A DNA stretch of 59,022 nt from Brevinematales bacterium. GTDB taxonomy: Bacteria; Spirochaetota; Brevinematia; Brevinematales; JAOACQ01. Position numbers and translations under genes: made by a program. The stretch is from assembly GCA_020052515.1 (NCBI GenBank), contig JAGVOW010000014.1, positions 1 to 59,022 of the forward strand, in the 5' to 3' direction. Shown one piece after another: positions 1-8,973 of the stretch. The notes under the pieces are model-generated. The model did not search any database, was not told the origin of the DNA, and saw only the letters and a program-made list of their open reading frames with translations. Within the stretch, counting starts at the first letter, position 1. Each line of letters begins with the position of its first letter.

Positions 1-1886
1 GCTGGTTTGAAACCTTGCATGTATTCCAGAATGCGTGACTTTAAACTATCCAGACGGGAAGAAGGAATTGTAAATCCTCCAGCGGATTTATGGCCGCCAA
101 ATTGGAGGAAAAGGTCAGATAAACTTTCCAGCATTTTTACTACATCAAAATTTCCGCTTGCCCGGGCTGAACCAACAGCAGTTTCTTCGTCAATGGAAAC
201 AATGACCGCGGGGACCCGGAATTGAGAGGAAAGCCTTGACGCGATAAGGCCTGAAACCCCTCTTGACACTTCTTTTGAAAAGATGAGGACTACTTTATCT
301 CTTTCTAAAGAAGCTTTGTCCAGGCTGCTTGATATAGCGTCTAAACTTTCATCCACCAGGCCCTTTCTGGTAGTGTCTTGCGAAATAATTTCTTCTACCA
401 ATTCTTCAGTTTCTTTTATTTTATTGGTGATTAAGAGTTCTACACTGAAGCTGGCGCTTCCTACCCGTCCCGGTGAATTTAAAAGCGGGGCAATCTGCCA
501 GCCGATATCTTTACTGGAAACCTGATTAATGTTCAGACGGGTAGCGCGTAAGAGATGAATCAAGCCAACAGAAGAATGAGGAAGAAGTTTTAACCCGTTC
601 TTTACAATGGTTCTATTTTCGCCATTTAAAGGCATCACATCCGCTACGGTGCCTACAGCGGCCAAGGGCAGAAATTCATAATACAGTTCCATCAGGCGGT
701 TGTTTCTCTGAATGATCAATCTTCGGTAAACCTCAGCGCATACCTTGCTGTCCATAACACTACGATGAAGTTTCTTCTGGTCAAAATAAACGCCGAGACT
801 TCTTGCGACAGTAGAAAGTTTATGGCTGCTTATTTTTTTGAGCATAACGCGGGACATTTTAAGAGTGTCTTCTGCCGGATTAGAAAGGGATTGTCCCAGA
901 TGTTTTTTGAACTGGGCTTGAAGAAACTTCAAGTCAAAATCAATCGCGTTGTGGCCAATTAACTTTGATTTTCCAATAAACTCAAGAAACTCTTTTAAAA
1001 CATCGCCGGCATCCCGGCCTTCTTTTTCTAAAATCTCATCTGTAATTCCTGTCAAATCTTTAATTTCTTGGGGAAGCGGGAAAGAAATTTTGATAAACCG
1101 TTGAAACTCATCGGTTTGAATGCCATTTTTTATTTTCACAGCGCCTAATTCGATGATTTCGTCTTTTGTCGGATTAAGTCCAGTTGTTTCTATGTCCAGA
1201 AACACAATTTCTTGATTGTAATAATCAGAAAGCCAGATTTTTTCGGCCAGGGCGCAGATCAATTTAAAAGCCGTAGATGCTCCGCTTAACGGTTGAAAAG
1301 GATAAGAGCTGCCAGGTGTTTTTGGATTAATGATAGCGTAAGCGTCCGGCAAATTCTCGCGAGCTTCATGGTGGTCAGTGATGATAGTGTCTATGCCCAC
1401 CGATCGGGCGTATTCTATTTCCTCAATGGAAGTAATTCCACAGTCCACAGTGATAATCAGAGTGAAGTCGTTTAATGCCGCCCATTCGATTACTTTTCTA
1501 GAGATGCCGTAAGCGTCATTTCCTTCTGGGACCCGGTAGGCGACGTTAGCGTCTATTTTTTGTAGAAATTTATAAACAATCGAAGTCGCCGTTACCCCAT
1601 CGACGTCTTTATCCCCAAAAATCAAGATGGCTTCTTTGTTGGAAACTGCTTGAACAATACGGTCAATAGCTTTTTCCATATCTTTAAAATAAAAAGGTGA
1701 ATAAAGCCCAAGCAACGATGGCTTGGTGTATTGATAAGTTTTTTCAGGGGAATCAATGCCCCGGCTAATTAAAATAGAGGCGATAAAATCTGGAAAATGA
1801 AACTGTTCTACTAATTCTGTGACTTTTTTTTGATCCACGGGAATTATTTTCCATTCCCGTTTGTCAAAGTTCGAGGATGGGGGCAT
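1..1886 (-). CDS. recJ: Single-stranded-DNA exonuclease RecJ with an inserted DEDDh exonuclease domain (3' end beyond window)
   Basis: RecJ degrades single-stranded DNA 5'-3' in recombination and repair. About 628 residues are visible, read from ATG 1886 behind AAAGGAG; the frame is open to the left edge, so the C-terminus is missing. The DHH phosphoesterase signature appears as GDKDVDG (about residue 90) and TDHHE (about 170). The RecJ core resumes with AVGTVADVMPLNGENR (about 405) and the DHHA1 motif FGGHKSAGGF (about 595). Between the two halves, roughly residues 225-392, lies a complete DnaQ-like DEDDh domain: LDIETTGL, HNAIDFDLKF and HRSVMDSK. That domain normally proofreads or trims 3' ends, so the protein may attack both polarities; this is inference. 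In motif I, GDKDVDG replaces the usual GDYDADG but both catalytic Asp are kept. The gene lies 10 bp downstream of pyrB. Confidence 0.93.
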   Translation of the reverse strand, partial: MPPSSNFDKREWKIIPVDQKKVTELVEQFHFPDFIASILISRGIDSPEKTYQYTKPSLLGLYSPFYFKDMEKAIDRIVQAVSNKEAILIFGDKDVDGVTATSIVYKFLQKIDANVAYRVPEGNDAYGISRKVIEWAALNDFTLIITVDCGITSIEEIEYARSVGIDTIITDHHEARENLPDAYAIINPKTPGSSYPFQPLSGASTAFKLICALAEKIWLSDYYNQEIVFLDIETTGLNPTKDEIIELGAVKIKNGIQTDEFQRFIKISFPLPQEIKDLTGITDEILEKEGRDAGDVLKEFLEFIGKSKLIGHNAIDFDLKFLQAQFKKHLGQSLSNPAEDTLKMSRVMLKKISSHKLSTVARSLGVYFDQKKLHRSVMDSKVCAEVYRRLIIQRNNRLMELYYEFLPLAAVGTVADVMPLNGENRTIVKNGLKLLPHSSVGLIHLLRATRLNINQVSSKDIGWQIAPLLNSPGRVGSASFSVELLITNKIKETEELVEEIISQDTTRKGLVDESLDAISSSLDKASLERDKVVLIFSKEVSRGVSGLIASRLSSQFRVPAVIVSIDEETAVGSARASGNFDVVKMLESLSDLFLQFGGHKSAGGFTIPSSRLDSLKSRILEYMQGFKP

Positions 1887-1896
1887 AGACTCTCCT

Positions 1897-2814
1897 TTAA
1901 CGGTTTTCTAACACAAGAGATAAAAGCGCCATCCGGATAGTTAAACCGTTATGTGCCTGCCGGAAGTAAGCGGCGCGAGGGTCGCTGTCCACTTCGTATT
2001 TGATTTCATCAACGCGGGGAAGAGGGTGCATTACGATAGCGTCTTTAGGTAAAATGCTCATGATTTCTTTATTGATGACATAGATTCCCTTGGTATTTTC
2101 GTATTCCTCTATGCTTAAGAAGCGTTCTCTCTGAATTCTGGTTTGATAGATTACTTGAACCTGAGACGCTACTTCTTCTAAATTTTCTTTTTCTTCGAAG
2201 AAAACCCTCTGCTTTTTTAAATATTCTTTGATGTCTTCTTTCATTTTTACGTTTTTGGGGGCCACAAAATAAATTTTAATATCCCGGTACTTGCCAAGTA
2301 AATACGCTAATGAGCGTACAGTCCTTCCGTTGGCGAGATCTCCCACCATCGCGATTGAAAGGCCGTCAATCCCGCCTAATTCTTTTTTGATAGTATAAAG
2401 ATCTAAAAGGGATTGAGTCGGGTGTTGGCCGGTACCGTCACCCGCATTAATAATGGGGATTTTGGATACAAGGCTGGCTTGTTTTGCGGCGCCGGATTCA
2501 AAATGCCGGATGACAATCACATCCCCATAACCGTTTAAAACCCTGATAGTGTCTTCCAATGTTTCTCCTTTAGCGGCTGAAGAGAAATTGGCGGCATTTT
2601 CAGTCGATATCACGCTGCCGCCTAATTTAATCATGGCGGATTCAAAAGAGAGGCGCGTGCGGGTAGAAGGCTCGTAAAAGAGAGTAATCAGGATTTTATT
2701 TTTGAGAGTAGATTCTGAATGGGAACGTTTTTCTATATCATCGGCTTTTGCGAAAAGTTCATCCAGGTCTTTTTTATTGAATTGCTGGGATTCGATAATA
2801 TGATAGAGCTTCAT
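1897..2814 (-). CDS. pyrB: Aspartate carbamoyltransferase catalytic subunit
   Basis: Condenses carbamoyl phosphate with aspartate, the committed step of pyrimidine synthesis. The 305-residue product has the expected family length. It shows the carbamoyl-phosphate motif YEPSTRTRLSFE, HPTQSLLDLY, and the aspartate-site motif MHPLPRVDEI. An in-frame ATG at 2895 exists, but the start at 2814 is preferred: it follows AGGGG at correct spacing, begins MKLYHIIESQQF as family members do, and lies just downstream of a promoter. No pyrI regulatory subunit or other pyr gene is adjacent. The leader is only about 10 nt, so there is no room for attenuation. Confidence 0.97.
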   Translation of the reverse strand: MKLYHIIESQQFNKKDLDELFAKADDIEKRSHSESTLKNKILITLFYEPSTRTRLSFESAMIKLGGSVISTENAANFSSAAKGETLEDTIRVLNGYGDVIVIRHFESGAAKQASLVSKIPIINAGDGTGQHPTQSLLDLYTIKKELGGIDGLSIAMVGDLANGRTVRSLAYLLGKYRDIKIYFVAPKNVKMKEDIKEYLKKQRVFFEEKENLEEVASQVQVIYQTRIQRERFLSIEEYENTKGIYVINKEIMSILPKDAIVMHPLPRVDEIKYEVDSDPRAAYFRQAHNGLTIRMALLSLVLENR

Positions 2815-2830
2815 AAAAACCCCTATGTAT

Positions 2831-2859
2831 ATTTTAAAACGCAGATAGAGAATAGTCAA
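2831..2859 (-). promoter_or_regulatory. Sigma-70-type promoter of pyrB
   Basis: On the minus strand TTGACT (2859-2854) and TAAAAT (2836-2831) are separated by exactly 17 bp, placing the start site about 10 nt before the pyrB ATG. Confidence 0.7.
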
Positions 2860-2885
2860 AGGAATTGGTATTCCGGAATCGGAAT

Positions 2886-2914
2886 AAAAAAACAAGGGGC
2901 GCCTGAGCGCCCCT
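2886..2914 (-). terminator. Rho-independent terminator of the CBM-like secreted protein gene
   Basis: On the minus strand a GC-rich hairpin with 7-bp arms GGGGCGC/GCGCCCC and a 4-nt loop is followed by TTGTTTTTTT. It lies 60 bp after the stop at 2973 and before the pyrB promoter, isolating the two units. Confidence 0.85.
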
Positions 2915-2972
2915 CGCTTAAGTTTGGTGGTGAAGAAGTTTTGGCTTCTTCTGGTTTTATTTGGAGAATTAT

Positions 2973-4205
2973 CTATTTACCGAAAGCAAGATTTCGAATC
3001 TCAAACCAACCTCTTTCCCCGGAAGAACCAGAACCGGTCTGAAATTGAATCAGATTGATTCTTTCCGGATCGAAGACGACAAATTTTCCCCATCCTTCTT
3101 GTTTAATAGAGTCAAGGGAAATCTTGTATTCTTTCCAGTCGGAAGTGGTCGCGGTTATTATTTCGTTATGATAATCATAGTCAGTAACACCCATAGTTCC
3201 AATCATTACTTTTACTTTGTTGCCGCTTCCTCTGATAGAAAAAGAAAGAGTTTTATACTTTGAGAAATCGGTTGGAGTGCCGAAATCCAATTTAGCAAGC
3301 GCGTAACGGTATTTGTAAGTTGCGCCCAGCTCATATTCCAGTTTCACTGTTTTCTTGCCTTTGGCCATTTCTTCCCCAAGAGAAAATTTCGATTTTGTAT
3401 CTCCGCCATTTGCTTGATCATCTCCTGAAGCCCAGCTAGCGCCCGCTACTGTATTAATCTTGAAACTATTTTTATCAAAAGCGTCCAGGCTGACAACATC
3501 GGGCAGCTTTACTTCTTTGATTGGATCAATCAAGTCAGAAGACTTTGATAGAACAACATTATCGAGAGCAATCCAGCCCTTTTCACCGGCGGTTGCTGAA
3601 GCTGTCTGAATTTGAATGGCTACAATGCTGGACAAATTAAGTTCCTTCTTTGTTCCCCATCCTTCCTGAAGGCAAGATGTAAAAGGGATTCTATATTGCT
3701 TCCACTCAGAAGGAACACTGGCAATTACATAATTGTGATAATCGTAGTCGGAAACATCTTTGGTGGCGATCTGTACCCTTACTTTTGAACCGTTGCCTTT
3801 AATCCAGAAAGAAACAGAATTATAAGCCGAAATATCGATGCCGTTAGAAGAAGCTGTAAAAGCTTCCTTTAATTGTACGTAACTGTATTGGAAAGCAGCG
3901 CCCAGCTCATAATCCATGCGAAGAGCTTTTTTTGTCTTAAAACCTTCGGTAAATGAAAGGTTGGCTTTCGAATTTCCTCCGCTTGCTTTATCATCCGTAG
4001 TTTGCCAGAGGCCTTTGCCGAAATCAGATTCCAAACTTCCGCTGTCGAATTTTTCCAGGCTGGCAATATCTTTTTCTACTATAGAGGCCGGCTCTTGGTC
4101 TGTTGCTTTCTTAGTGTCTTTTTTAGCGGCAATCGCGGGAATAGCTATGCCGGTTAATAACACTAAAACCAGGGCATTCCTAAAAAGTTTTCTTATCTTT
4201 AACAT
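2973..4205 (-). CDS. Secreted protein with two tandem CBM11/CIA30-like beta-sandwich domains
   Basis: The 410-residue product starts at ATG 4205 behind AAGGAGG; an upstream in-frame start at 4244 is less likely. It has a signal peptide (about residues 1-26, ending AIPAIAA) and then two copies of one domain (about 45-235 and 240-410). Each copy has a DYELGA or EYELGA strand, a DYDYHN motif, SEWKQYRIPF or SDWKEYKISL, EGWG, and a closing GWIALDNVVL or GWFEIRNLAF. The pattern resembles carbohydrate-binding or complex-I-intermediate-associated beta-sandwich domains; no catalytic domain is present. It probably acts in the periplasm or at the outer surface. It does not resemble spirochaetal FlaA. 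The ligand is unknown. Confidence 0.75.
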   Translation of the reverse strand: MLKIRKLFRNALVLVLLTGIAIPAIAAKKDTKKATDQEPASIVEKDIASLEKFDSGSLESDFGKGLWQTTDDKASGGNSKANLSFTEGFKTKKALRMDYELGAAFQYSYVQLKEAFTASSNGIDISAYNSVSFWIKGNGSKVRVQIATKDVSDYDYHNYVIASVPSEWKQYRIPFTSCLQEGWGTKKELNLSSIVAIQIQTASATAGEKGWIALDNVVLSKSSDLIDPIKEVKLPDVVSLDAFDKNSFKINTVAGASWASGDDQANGGDTKSKFSLGEEMAKGKKTVKLEYELGATYKYRYALAKLDFGTPTDFSKYKTLSFSIRGSGNKVKVMIGTMGVTDYDYHNEIITATTSDWKEYKISLDSIKQEGWGKFVVFDPERINLIQFQTGSGSSGERGWFEIRNLAFGK

Positions 4206-4634
4206 AAAAATCCTCCTTGTTTTATAAATACACTTACTTTTCATAAACCTTACTTTCCCTTAGCTTTACCCGGAAGACACCAAGAAAAAATAAATCAGTT
4301 TTTTCATTTTTTTCCTCTTGTGTTTGAATAAAATTCCCAGTTATTTTTTAATGCAACAAATTATAGAATTTTTTACCGGGGAATAAAATCGTCCGGAAGA
4401 AGGGTTCTTGTCATCCTTTCGAGCGGAATTATATCATCCTTTTGGGATGATATTTTGCATACGTAATGAATGATATCCTGAAAGGAGGGGGCGATAAATT
4501 GAAAAAGAGAGCGTTTATGTAGCCGCAAGCTTTGGCTTGCGATTATTTTTGCACAGACTAAAGCCTGCGGTTACATCAAGAAAAGGACAGGTGGTAAAGA
4601 AAATCTGGAATGTTTGAGATTTTTTGATTAGTGT
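4206..4634. other. Intergenic region between glnD and the CBM-like gene
   Basis: This 429-bp gap holds no plausible gene. It contains a 58-bp imperfect palindrome (4518-4575), a short hairpin with 9-bp arms ATATCATCC/GGATGATAT (4431-4453), and presumably the promoter of the downstream minus-strand gene, which was not resolved. Confidence 0.6.
4518..4575. repeat. Imperfect palindromic repeat of the CCGCAAGC-GCTTGCG type
   Basis: The element begins TGTAGCCGCAAGC and ends GCCTGCGGTTACA, so its outer arms are near reverse complements. An inner GCAAGC-TTTG-GCTTGC hairpin sits in the left arm. It lies downstream of glnD and could act as a transcript end, but no T-run follows. Confidence 0.6.
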
Positions 4635-7166
4635 TTAGAACTTTTCGATGAGGCTTTTCAAATCTTCTAAGAAGAGATTTAATTCTTTCGAAGAAAGGGA
4701 GTCTTTTACTTCGAACAAGTCATGAACGTACCAGCCAGCAGTATCGATGACTGCTTTCTGGATAGAAAGGCCGTTTTGAGCAAAATAGTGGGCTATATTG
4801 TACAGCAAAGCGGGCCTGTCTGTACAGGAAATTTCAAAAGTGCTTCTATTATCAGGAAGCTGCTTATATTCAACAACAGTTTGGCGTTTGAAGGCATCGT
4901 TTGTTTTTTTTATGCTTATTTTTAGTTCCTGAATTTTTTCATCTAATTTCTTCGGGTTTTCCAAATAATAGGGCAGGGATTTTATCAAGTCTTTTTCCCA
5001 GAGAAGTAATTCATCCCGCATACGGTGTTTTGAAAAGTCCTCCCCGAATATGCCTGTGATGATAAATTCATCTATAGCAGTGCCTTCAAATGTTTCTATT
5101 CGCGCGCGTACAATGTCGGCTCCGTTGATGAGAAGCACACCGCAGAAAATCGAGAAAAGCCCCTTCTGATCCGGCGCCGAGATTTTCGCCTTTAAATATT
5201 CATTAAAAAGAGAAACTTCAATTTGAAAACCTTTTTCCAGGATTTCTTTTTTTAATTTATTTAAATTTTTGTCCTTTTCTTGCTTTAAAGGGATGATTTT
5301 CTCATCCTGTCCGATTAATGCTGACGCGCGCATATAAACCTGGTTTAACAATTCAGCTAGATAACCGGAATAGTTCTTTGAATTTGTAGCGTAGATATCC
5401 GCGTAAGTGATGAGGAAAAGTAAATCCATATATTCTCGCGGAAAAGGCGAGTTGATGAGCTCTTCTGCCAGATCCCTCATAATATGGTGGTCTTCAATGT
5501 CGCTTCTTCTAATAATGTGTGAGAGAAGAAGGTGTTTTTCTATCAAAAAAAGAATGAGCTTCTTGAAAAGAAAATCTATTGGATAGTTTTTTAAGAAATT
5601 TTCGGCAATTTCCACCCCGTTTTTTGCATGGTCGCCTTCGTAATATTTTCCCGCGTCATGAAATAAAAGAGCAAGTTTTACCACCCAGATATGAGTGGAG
5701 TAAAGATCCGCTATTTTCATTGGCAAGAGAAATTTTGCCCTATCCGAGGACGCGTCATTTTTAATTTTTATCGTAAACAAATCATCGATAGCCTTCACTG
5801 CTTCTATAGAATGCTGATCTACTGTAAATTGGTGAAAAGAATTGTAAATAATATAATGTTTTATCGGTTTTAGAGGTGTTAAATAGGCGTAAATCAAGCC
5901 GGAAATTTTCATAATATTTAACGCGTAATAAGAGCGGGGAAGAGAAAGAATTTTTTGCAGATAAACCGCGATTTCGTAAGAATAAATGAGCGTTTTTGTT
6001 TTCCCAGCGCTTTTTTTTAAATAAGAAATGAGATTGTAAGAATAGGAGTAATTTTTTTCCGCGCAGAGCAATATGGCCTCAAAGGCATTTGTTACTGATA
6101 TTTCTAAGTTGTCTTGAATAAATAATTGATTACCAAGAAGGTAAAACTTGTTTTTTACTAAAACTTTCTTTTTCTTTTTCAGGAAAAGGCTGCCGAAATG
6201 ATCCATAACAAAAATAAGGGAAATAAGAATCTCCGTTGCTTTTTCATAATACTTTTTCATTAATTTTCTCATTTTCGTTTCCTGATCAGGCCCATTTAAG
6301 CAAAGATAGCTGGAAGCCATCATTTGTTGATCTATATAAAAAGTGTCTTCTTTACGGCCATGAGTAAAGTGCTGCATATTTCGAATAAAAAGAATAAAAT
6401 CATAGTTGTAATAAAGCCGCTTGTATTCAATTGGAGAGAAAAATGTTTTTAATCCTTTTAAGCCGGATTGTGAATAGAAAGCGTAGTTTATCCATTCCAT
6501 CATATGGACGCTTCTTAAACCACCCGCGCTACTTTTTAAATTAGGTTCTTTGGAAAGGATTTCATCCGCATTTTCTCTCAGTATAAAATGTGTTTCGCGA
6601 ATCATTGTCTGGAGACAACTTTTTTTTGTTTTAAGAAGAGATTTTTTGATCGAGGCCCCGATGTGCTGAAAAAGTTCTGTGTCTCCTGCGATAAGCCTGA
6701 TTTCAAAAAGCGAGGTCAGAAAAAATAAATCTTCCGCAGAATCCTTCTCAATTTGTTCGAGTGTTCTAACGCTGTTTCCAAGCTTATAGCCGATGTCCCA
6801 CAAGATGCGGATAAATTCTTCGATGAATCCGGTGTTTTCTTTGTTTTTTTTCTGAATGACGAGAATGTCCATGTCAGAGAATGGGGAAAGTTCGGCCCTC
6901 CCATAGCCGCCAACTGCGCAGATAGAAAGCTCTTTTTTTATTCCACCTAGATAGGCAATAACTTTTTGGATAACTTCATCTCTCCAATCAGACAAGAGTT
7001 TTGAAATGGAAAGCCCTTTTCCCGGCGACCATTGGCCAAGGGTTTCTTTTTTGAGCGTTTCCATCACTTCGGCTTCTAGTTTTTTGATATTCGGGATGAA
7101 TTCATTTCGAGGAAGGGTAAGGCTCATTTTTTCTAACTCTTTGAGAAATGATTCAATATTCAACAT
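4635..7166 (-). CDS. glnD: Bifunctional uridylyltransferase/uridylyl-removing enzyme GlnD
   Basis: Senses glutamine and uridylylates or de-uridylylates PII, linking nitrogen status to glutamine synthetase and transcription. The 843 residues match the family length. The nucleotidyltransferase motif GGYGRAEL (residues 86-93) is followed by SDMD (97-100). An HD hydrolase motif LLFHDAGK lies near residue 510. Two C-terminal ACT domains follow (about 660-740 and 770-843, the latter with TDRPALLYNIA). It is the last gene of the amtB-glnB-glnD set but is separated from glnB by a terminator hairpin. Its AAAGG ribosome site lies directly after that terminator's T-run. The PII target residue is present in the neighbouring glnB product. 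Confidence 0.96.
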   Translation of the reverse strand: MLNIESFLKELEKMSLTLPRNEFIPNIKKLEAEVMETLKKETLGQWSPGKGLSISKLLSDWRDEVIQKVIAYLGGIKKELSICAVGGYGRAELSPFSDMDILVIQKKNKENTGFIEEFIRILWDIGYKLGNSVRTLEQIEKDSAEDLFFLTSLFEIRLIAGDTELFQHIGASIKKSLLKTKKSCLQTMIRETHFILRENADEILSKEPNLKSSAGGLRSVHMMEWINYAFYSQSGLKGLKTFFSPIEYKRLYYNYDFILFIRNMQHFTHGRKEDTFYIDQQMMASSYLCLNGPDQETKMRKLMKKYYEKATEILISLIFVMDHFGSLFLKKKKKVLVKNKFYLLGNQLFIQDNLEISVTNAFEAILLCAEKNYSYSYNLISYLKKSAGKTKTLIYSYEIAVYLQKILSLPRSYYALNIMKISGLIYAYLTPLKPIKHYIIYNSFHQFTVDQHSIEAVKAIDDLFTIKIKNDASSDRAKFLLPMKIADLYSTHIWVVKLALLFHDAGKYYEGDHAKNGVEIAENFLKNYPIDFLFKKLILFLIEKHLLLSHIIRRSDIEDHHIMRDLAEELINSPFPREYMDLLFLITYADIYATNSKNYSGYLAELLNQVYMRASALIGQDEKIIPLKQEKDKNLNKLKKEILEKGFQIEVSLFNEYLKAKISAPDQKGLFSIFCGVLLINGADIVRARIETFEGTAIDEFIITGIFGEDFSKHRMRDELLLWEKDLIKSLPYYLENPKKLDEKIQELKISIKKTNDAFKRQTVVEYKQLPDNRSTFEISCTDRPALLYNIAHYFAQNGLSIQKAVIDTAGWYVHDLFEVKDSLSSKELNLFLEDLKSLIEKF

Positions 7167-7180
7167 AGAAATTTACCTTT

Positions 7181-7215
7181 AAAAAAACACAGGCGACGAT
7201 CATTATCGCCGCCTG
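7181..7215 (-). terminator. Terminator/attenuator between glnB and glnD
   Basis: On the minus strand arms CAGGCGGCGAT and ATCGTCGCCTG (one mismatch, 4-nt loop) are followed by TGTTTTTTT. Because glnD starts 15 bp later on the same strand without an obvious promoter, partial read-through is the likely source of glnD expression. Confidence 0.82.
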
Positions 7216-7223
7216 CTATATAA

Positions 7224-7562
7224 TTATATCGCGTTTTCGCCTCTTTCTCCAGTTCTGACTCGAATAGTGTCTAGGATGTCGCTTACAAATATCTTCCCAT
7301 CGCCGATTTGGCCTGTTTTTGCAACGGCAATGATAGCATTTACGGCTTTTTCTACAACGGCATCTTGAAGAACAATTTCCACCTTTGCTTTTGGGATGAA
7401 TTTAACTTCATATTCCCGGCCGCGGAAAAGTTCTTTCATCCCTTTCTGCCTTCCATGTCCGCGCACATCGGTAATATTCATTCCAGAATGGCCGAAACCT
7501 TCCAGAACCTCTACTACGGCTTCTAATTTTTCGGGCCTAATTATTGCTTCAATTTTCTTCAT
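7224..7562 (-). CDS. glnB: Nitrogen regulatory protein P-II
   Basis: PII integrates 2-oxoglutarate, ATP/ADP and glutamine signals and controls ammonium transport and glutamine synthesis. The 112-residue length is canonical from ATG 7562, which follows GAGGAGG; an upstream start at 7577 would overlap amtB. The T-loop has Tyr51 in RGREYEVKF, the uridylylation site used by GlnD. The B- and C-loop motifs TGQIGDGKIF and RVRTGE are intact. It sits 11 bp after amtB, the usual glnK-type pairing, so it probably also plugs AmtB. GlnB and GlnK cannot be told apart by sequence here. Confidence 0.97.
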   Translation of the reverse strand: MKKIEAIIRPEKLEAVVEVLEGFGHSGMNITDVRGHGRQKGMKELFRGREYEVKFIPKAKVEIVLQDAVVEKAVNAIIAVAKTGQIGDGKIFVSDILDTIRVRTGERGENAI

Positions 7563-7573
7563 ATTATTCCTCC

Positions 7574-8935
7574 TCAATTAGATTCTAGCTGTTCGCCATG
7601 CTGAGATATATCCAAGCCGGTAATCTCCGCTTGTTCTTTGACTCTGATGTTGCCGAAAGTGATCAGATAAGTCAATAAATAACAAATCAGAGTTCCAACA
7701 ATAGCAATGAGAACTGCTGCCAGCACGGAAATAAGCTGAATTCCGAGCTGAGCGAGATTGCCGTAAAACGCTCCTTTTACACCATTGGCGATAGTGCCGG
7801 AAGCAAAAAGGCCTGTGGCTATGGCTCCCCACATTCCTCCAAGGCCATGAACGCTGAACACATCCAGAGCATCATCGTATTTGAACATCTTTCTAAAAAC
7901 CGACATAAAAGTAAAAGAAATGATGCTGACTATTCCGCCGATTGCCAGAGCGCCCGCAATATCGACAAAGCCGGAAGCGGGAGTAATAGCGACCAATCCT
8001 GCTACAGCGCCGGTAGACGCGCCTACAACAGTGGGTTTTTTGTGAGTAATCCATTCCAGGATCATCCAAACTAAAGCGGCCATTGCAGCAGCAGTGTTAG
8101 TAACTAAAAATGCGCTTCCCGCGACTCCATTTGCGGCTACAGCGCTTCCTGCGTTAAATCCAAACCAGCCTACCCACAAGAGAGCTGCGCCGATAAAAAT
8201 GTAGCCAATATTTGCCGGCGGATTGACGGGGTCTTTTCTGAAACCCAAGCGTGGCCCCAAAAGAAGAACTAGAACCAATGCTGACACTCCGGAAGAAGTG
8301 TGAACAACCAGTCCTCCTGCAAAGTCAAGAGCTCCCAGGTGCCAGAGCCATCCTTCAGGATTCCATACCCAATGGGCTAAAGGGGTATAGACTAGGAGTG
8401 ACCAGAGAATGGTAAATACAAACCAGCCCGCAAAGCTCATTCTTTCCACTATGGCCCCGGAAATCAAAGCTACGGTGATAATGGCAAACATCAGCTGAAA
8501 CATAGAGAAAGCAAATTCTGGTATCGTTCCCGCGTTTGGATGAACAGAAGTGACCGATATTCCATGCAGAAAAGCTGTTTTCAGGTTGCCGAACCATTCG
8601 GCAAATCCTCTCACGTTGGCGGCGTTTGCCGGGTCTCCGCTCAAAGTAAAGATCAAGCTGTACTGCCCGACTACCCATAAAAGACTGACGATAATAGCGG
8701 CACTGAAGCTGTAGGCGACTACCGAAAGCACATTTTTCTTCTTTACCATACCACCGTAGAACAGGGCAAGCGCTGGTATGGTCATCATCAGTACCAGGGC
8801 AGCGGAAGTAAGAACCCATGCTGTGTCTCCGGCATTAATAACTGGAGCCGGAGCGGTTTCTTGAGCTATCAGGGAAGCGGGTAAAGCGGCAAGTAAAATC
8901 AGACTTCGACTAATAGTCTTGATAAAATCTCTCAT
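7574..8935 (-). CDS. amtB: Ammonium transporter
   Basis: A trimeric inner-membrane channel for ammonium. The 453-residue product has a cleavable N-terminal signal sequence (ending about SLIAQ) and about eleven further membrane segments. The twin pore histidines appear in VVHTSSGVSAL and VHGLGGMWGA, and the DFAGGLVVH signature is clear. The start follows AGGAGG. It is the first gene of the operon with glnB, and a sigma-54-type promoter lies about 40 bp upstream, consistent with induction under nitrogen limitation. Confidence 0.97.
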   Translation of the reverse strand: MRDFIKTISRSLILLAALPASLIAQETAPAPVINAGDTAWVLTSAALVLMMTIPALALFYGGMVKKKNVLSVVAYSFSAAIIVSLLWVVGQYSLIFTLSGDPANAANVRGFAEWFGNLKTAFLHGISVTSVHPNAGTIPEFAFSMFQLMFAIITVALISGAIVERMSFAGWFVFTILWSLLVYTPLAHWVWNPEGWLWHLGALDFAGGLVVHTSSGVSALVLVLLLGPRLGFRKDPVNPPANIGYIFIGAALLWVGWFGFNAGSAVAANGVAGSAFLVTNTAAAMAALVWMILEWITHKKPTVVGASTGAVAGLVAITPASGFVDIAGALAIGGIVSIISFTFMSVFRKMFKYDDALDVFSVHGLGGMWGAIATGLFASGTIANGVKGAFYGNLAQLGIQLISVLAAVLIAIVGTLICYLLTYLITFGNIRVKEQAEITGLDISQHGEQLESN

Positions 8936-8973
8936 ATAAGACCTCCTCTTAGTTTTATAACATAAGAGTGAAA

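Noticed and set aside
2973-4205. The secreted CBM-like protein considered as spirochaetal flagellar sheath protein FlaA
   Set aside because: Size is similar, but the duplicated domains with DYDYHN/EGWG motifs do not match FlaA; no flagellar gene is adjacent.
8355-8819. A 154-residue open frame on the minus strand within amtB, in a different frame
   Set aside because: It lies wholly inside a clear amtB coding region, has Cys/Arg-rich composition and no recognisable domain; a frame shadow.
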